DNA of 42,975 nt from Bordetella parapertussis (lineage in GTDB: Bacteria; Pseudomonadota; Gammaproteobacteria; Burkholderiales; SG8-41). This document shows positions 42,436 to 42,975 of the stretch, piece by piece; within the stretch, counting starts at the first letter, position 1; each line of letters begins with the position of its first letter. Both the position numbers and the translations under genes were made by a program. The stretch covers positions 1 through 42,975 of the forward strand of contig CAMAYE010000005.1 in assembly GCA_945862135.1 (NCBI GenBank). Reading direction: 5' to 3'. Below the pieces are notes generated by a model. It was not told the DNA's origin. It saw only the letters and a list, made by a program, of their open reading frames with translations, and did not search any database.

Positions 42436-42975
42436 TCAGCCGTCGACCTGCACGCGCGGATCGATCAGCGTGTACAGCGTGTCGATAAACAGATTGAGCA
42501 CCACAAACAGCACCGCCATCGACAGCACAAAACCCTGCACTGCGGCGTAATCCGAGACCACCAGCGCCTCAATGGCGAATGAACCGATGCCAGGCCAGGC
42601 AAAAACTTTTTCGACCAGCACATTGGCGCCCAGCGTGAACGAGAACACCATGCCCAGCGTGGTCACCACCGGCAGCAAGGCGTTGCGGAAGGCGTAGACC
42701 ATCAGCACCCGCCCCCGTGACAGACCTGCTGCTCGCGCGGTGCGTAGATATTCGGAGGACAGCGCCTGCAGCATAGAAGCGCGAGTCATCCGCGCGATCG
42801 GCGCCAGCGTGAACAGCGCCAGCGTGATTGAAGGGAGCAGTAATTGCTTGAGGGCAGACCATGCCGTGCCCCACTCGCGTGCAATCAGGCTGTCGAAGAC
42901 CAGAAAACCGGTGACCTGCGGCGGCGTGATGTGCATCAGATCAAGGCGCCCGAGCGGCGCCGGCGCGACGCCCAG
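42436..42975 (-). CDS. Dipeptide-type ABC transporter permease, DppB-like (partial, cut by window edge)
   Basis: The frame runs open from the stop at 42436 to the window end. The visible 179 residues begin with the LGRLDLMHITPPQ loop, then TGFLVFDSLIA, and the ABC permease motif ARAAGLSRGRVLMVYAFRNAL, with GTLGMVFSF and PGIGSFAIEALVVSDY. All are typical of the last two thirds of DppB. The start is outside the window. It precedes DppC by seven bases. A binding protein gene probably lies further upstream. Confidence 0.93.
   Translation of the reverse strand: MGVAPAPLGRLDLMHITPPQVTGFLVFDSLIAREWGTAWSALKQLLLPSITLALFTLAPIARMTRASMLQALSSEYLRTARAAGLSRGRVLMVYAFRNALLPVVTTLGMVFSFTLGANVLVEKVFAWPGIGSFAIEALVVSDYAAVQGFVLSMAVLFVVLNLFIDTLYTLIDPRVQVDG

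Overview
The window is a high-GC bacterial chromosome segment. Its gene families point to a betaproteobacterium, most likely Burkholderiales or a relative: five complete Bug/TctC-type periplasmic binding proteins with no TctA/TctB membrane partners, many catabolic operons, and dense minus-strand operons with ATGA overlaps. This assignment is inferred from gene content. No rRNA, tRNA, insertion sequence, phage gene or CRISPR array was recognised. Two stretches of DNA look like decayed genes.

Layout. 1-1520: a HigBA-type toxin-antitoxin pair and a divergent HTH-nucleotidyltransferase fusion, each next to a clear inverted repeat. 1583-6516 (minus): an operon of Bug protein, class III CoA-transferase, second Bug protein and an acyl-CoA carboxylase carboxyltransferase subunit. 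6972-9373 (plus): a small exported protein, a Cys-rich lipoprotein and an amidase carrying a fused AtzG-like tail. A hairpin-rich repeat (9403-9520) separates this from a minus operon (9579-13647) of AtzG-like small subunit, AtzE-like amidase, Bug protein and another amidase. A divergent cupin gene follows (13840-14427).

14465-26204 is a carbon-phosphorus lyase locus. The minus operon is phnG-H-I-J-GNAT-phnK-L-M-C-D-E-HD oxygenase. The plus operon is phnF-DUF1045-phnN. It should import phosphonates (PhnCDE), couple them to ATP ribose and remove pyrophosphate (PhnGHIL, PhnM), cleave the C-P bond (PhnJ) and recycle ribose phosphate to PRPP (PhnN). PhnP is not present, and the 2H-phosphoesterase-like DUF1045 protein next to PhnN is a candidate replacement. 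A palindrome between phnG and phnF is the probable PhnF operator. The 3' end of phnN runs into a decayed copy of the cupin gene.

26275-30987 (minus) holds a fused acyl-CoA transferase, a luciferase-like monooxygenase, an alpha/beta hydrolase, a Bug protein and a DsrE-like protein. A Bug-gene relic lies at about 31382-31495. 31578-33958 is a MoxR-type AAA ATPase with a VWA (CoxE-like) partner. 34053-37074 holds a gamma-glutamyltransferase-like enzyme, a 4-oxalocrotonate tautomerase and a Bug protein. 37221-42975 is an operon with a split-off dipeptide-type ABC transporter (DppB partial at the window edge, DppC, fused DppDF), allophanate hydrolase (AtzF type) and a GntR/FCD regulator.

Recurring theme: a periplasmic binding protein or importer paired with an amide hydrolase or CoA-activating enzyme, suggesting scavenging of organic nitrogen, phosphonates and carboxylates.
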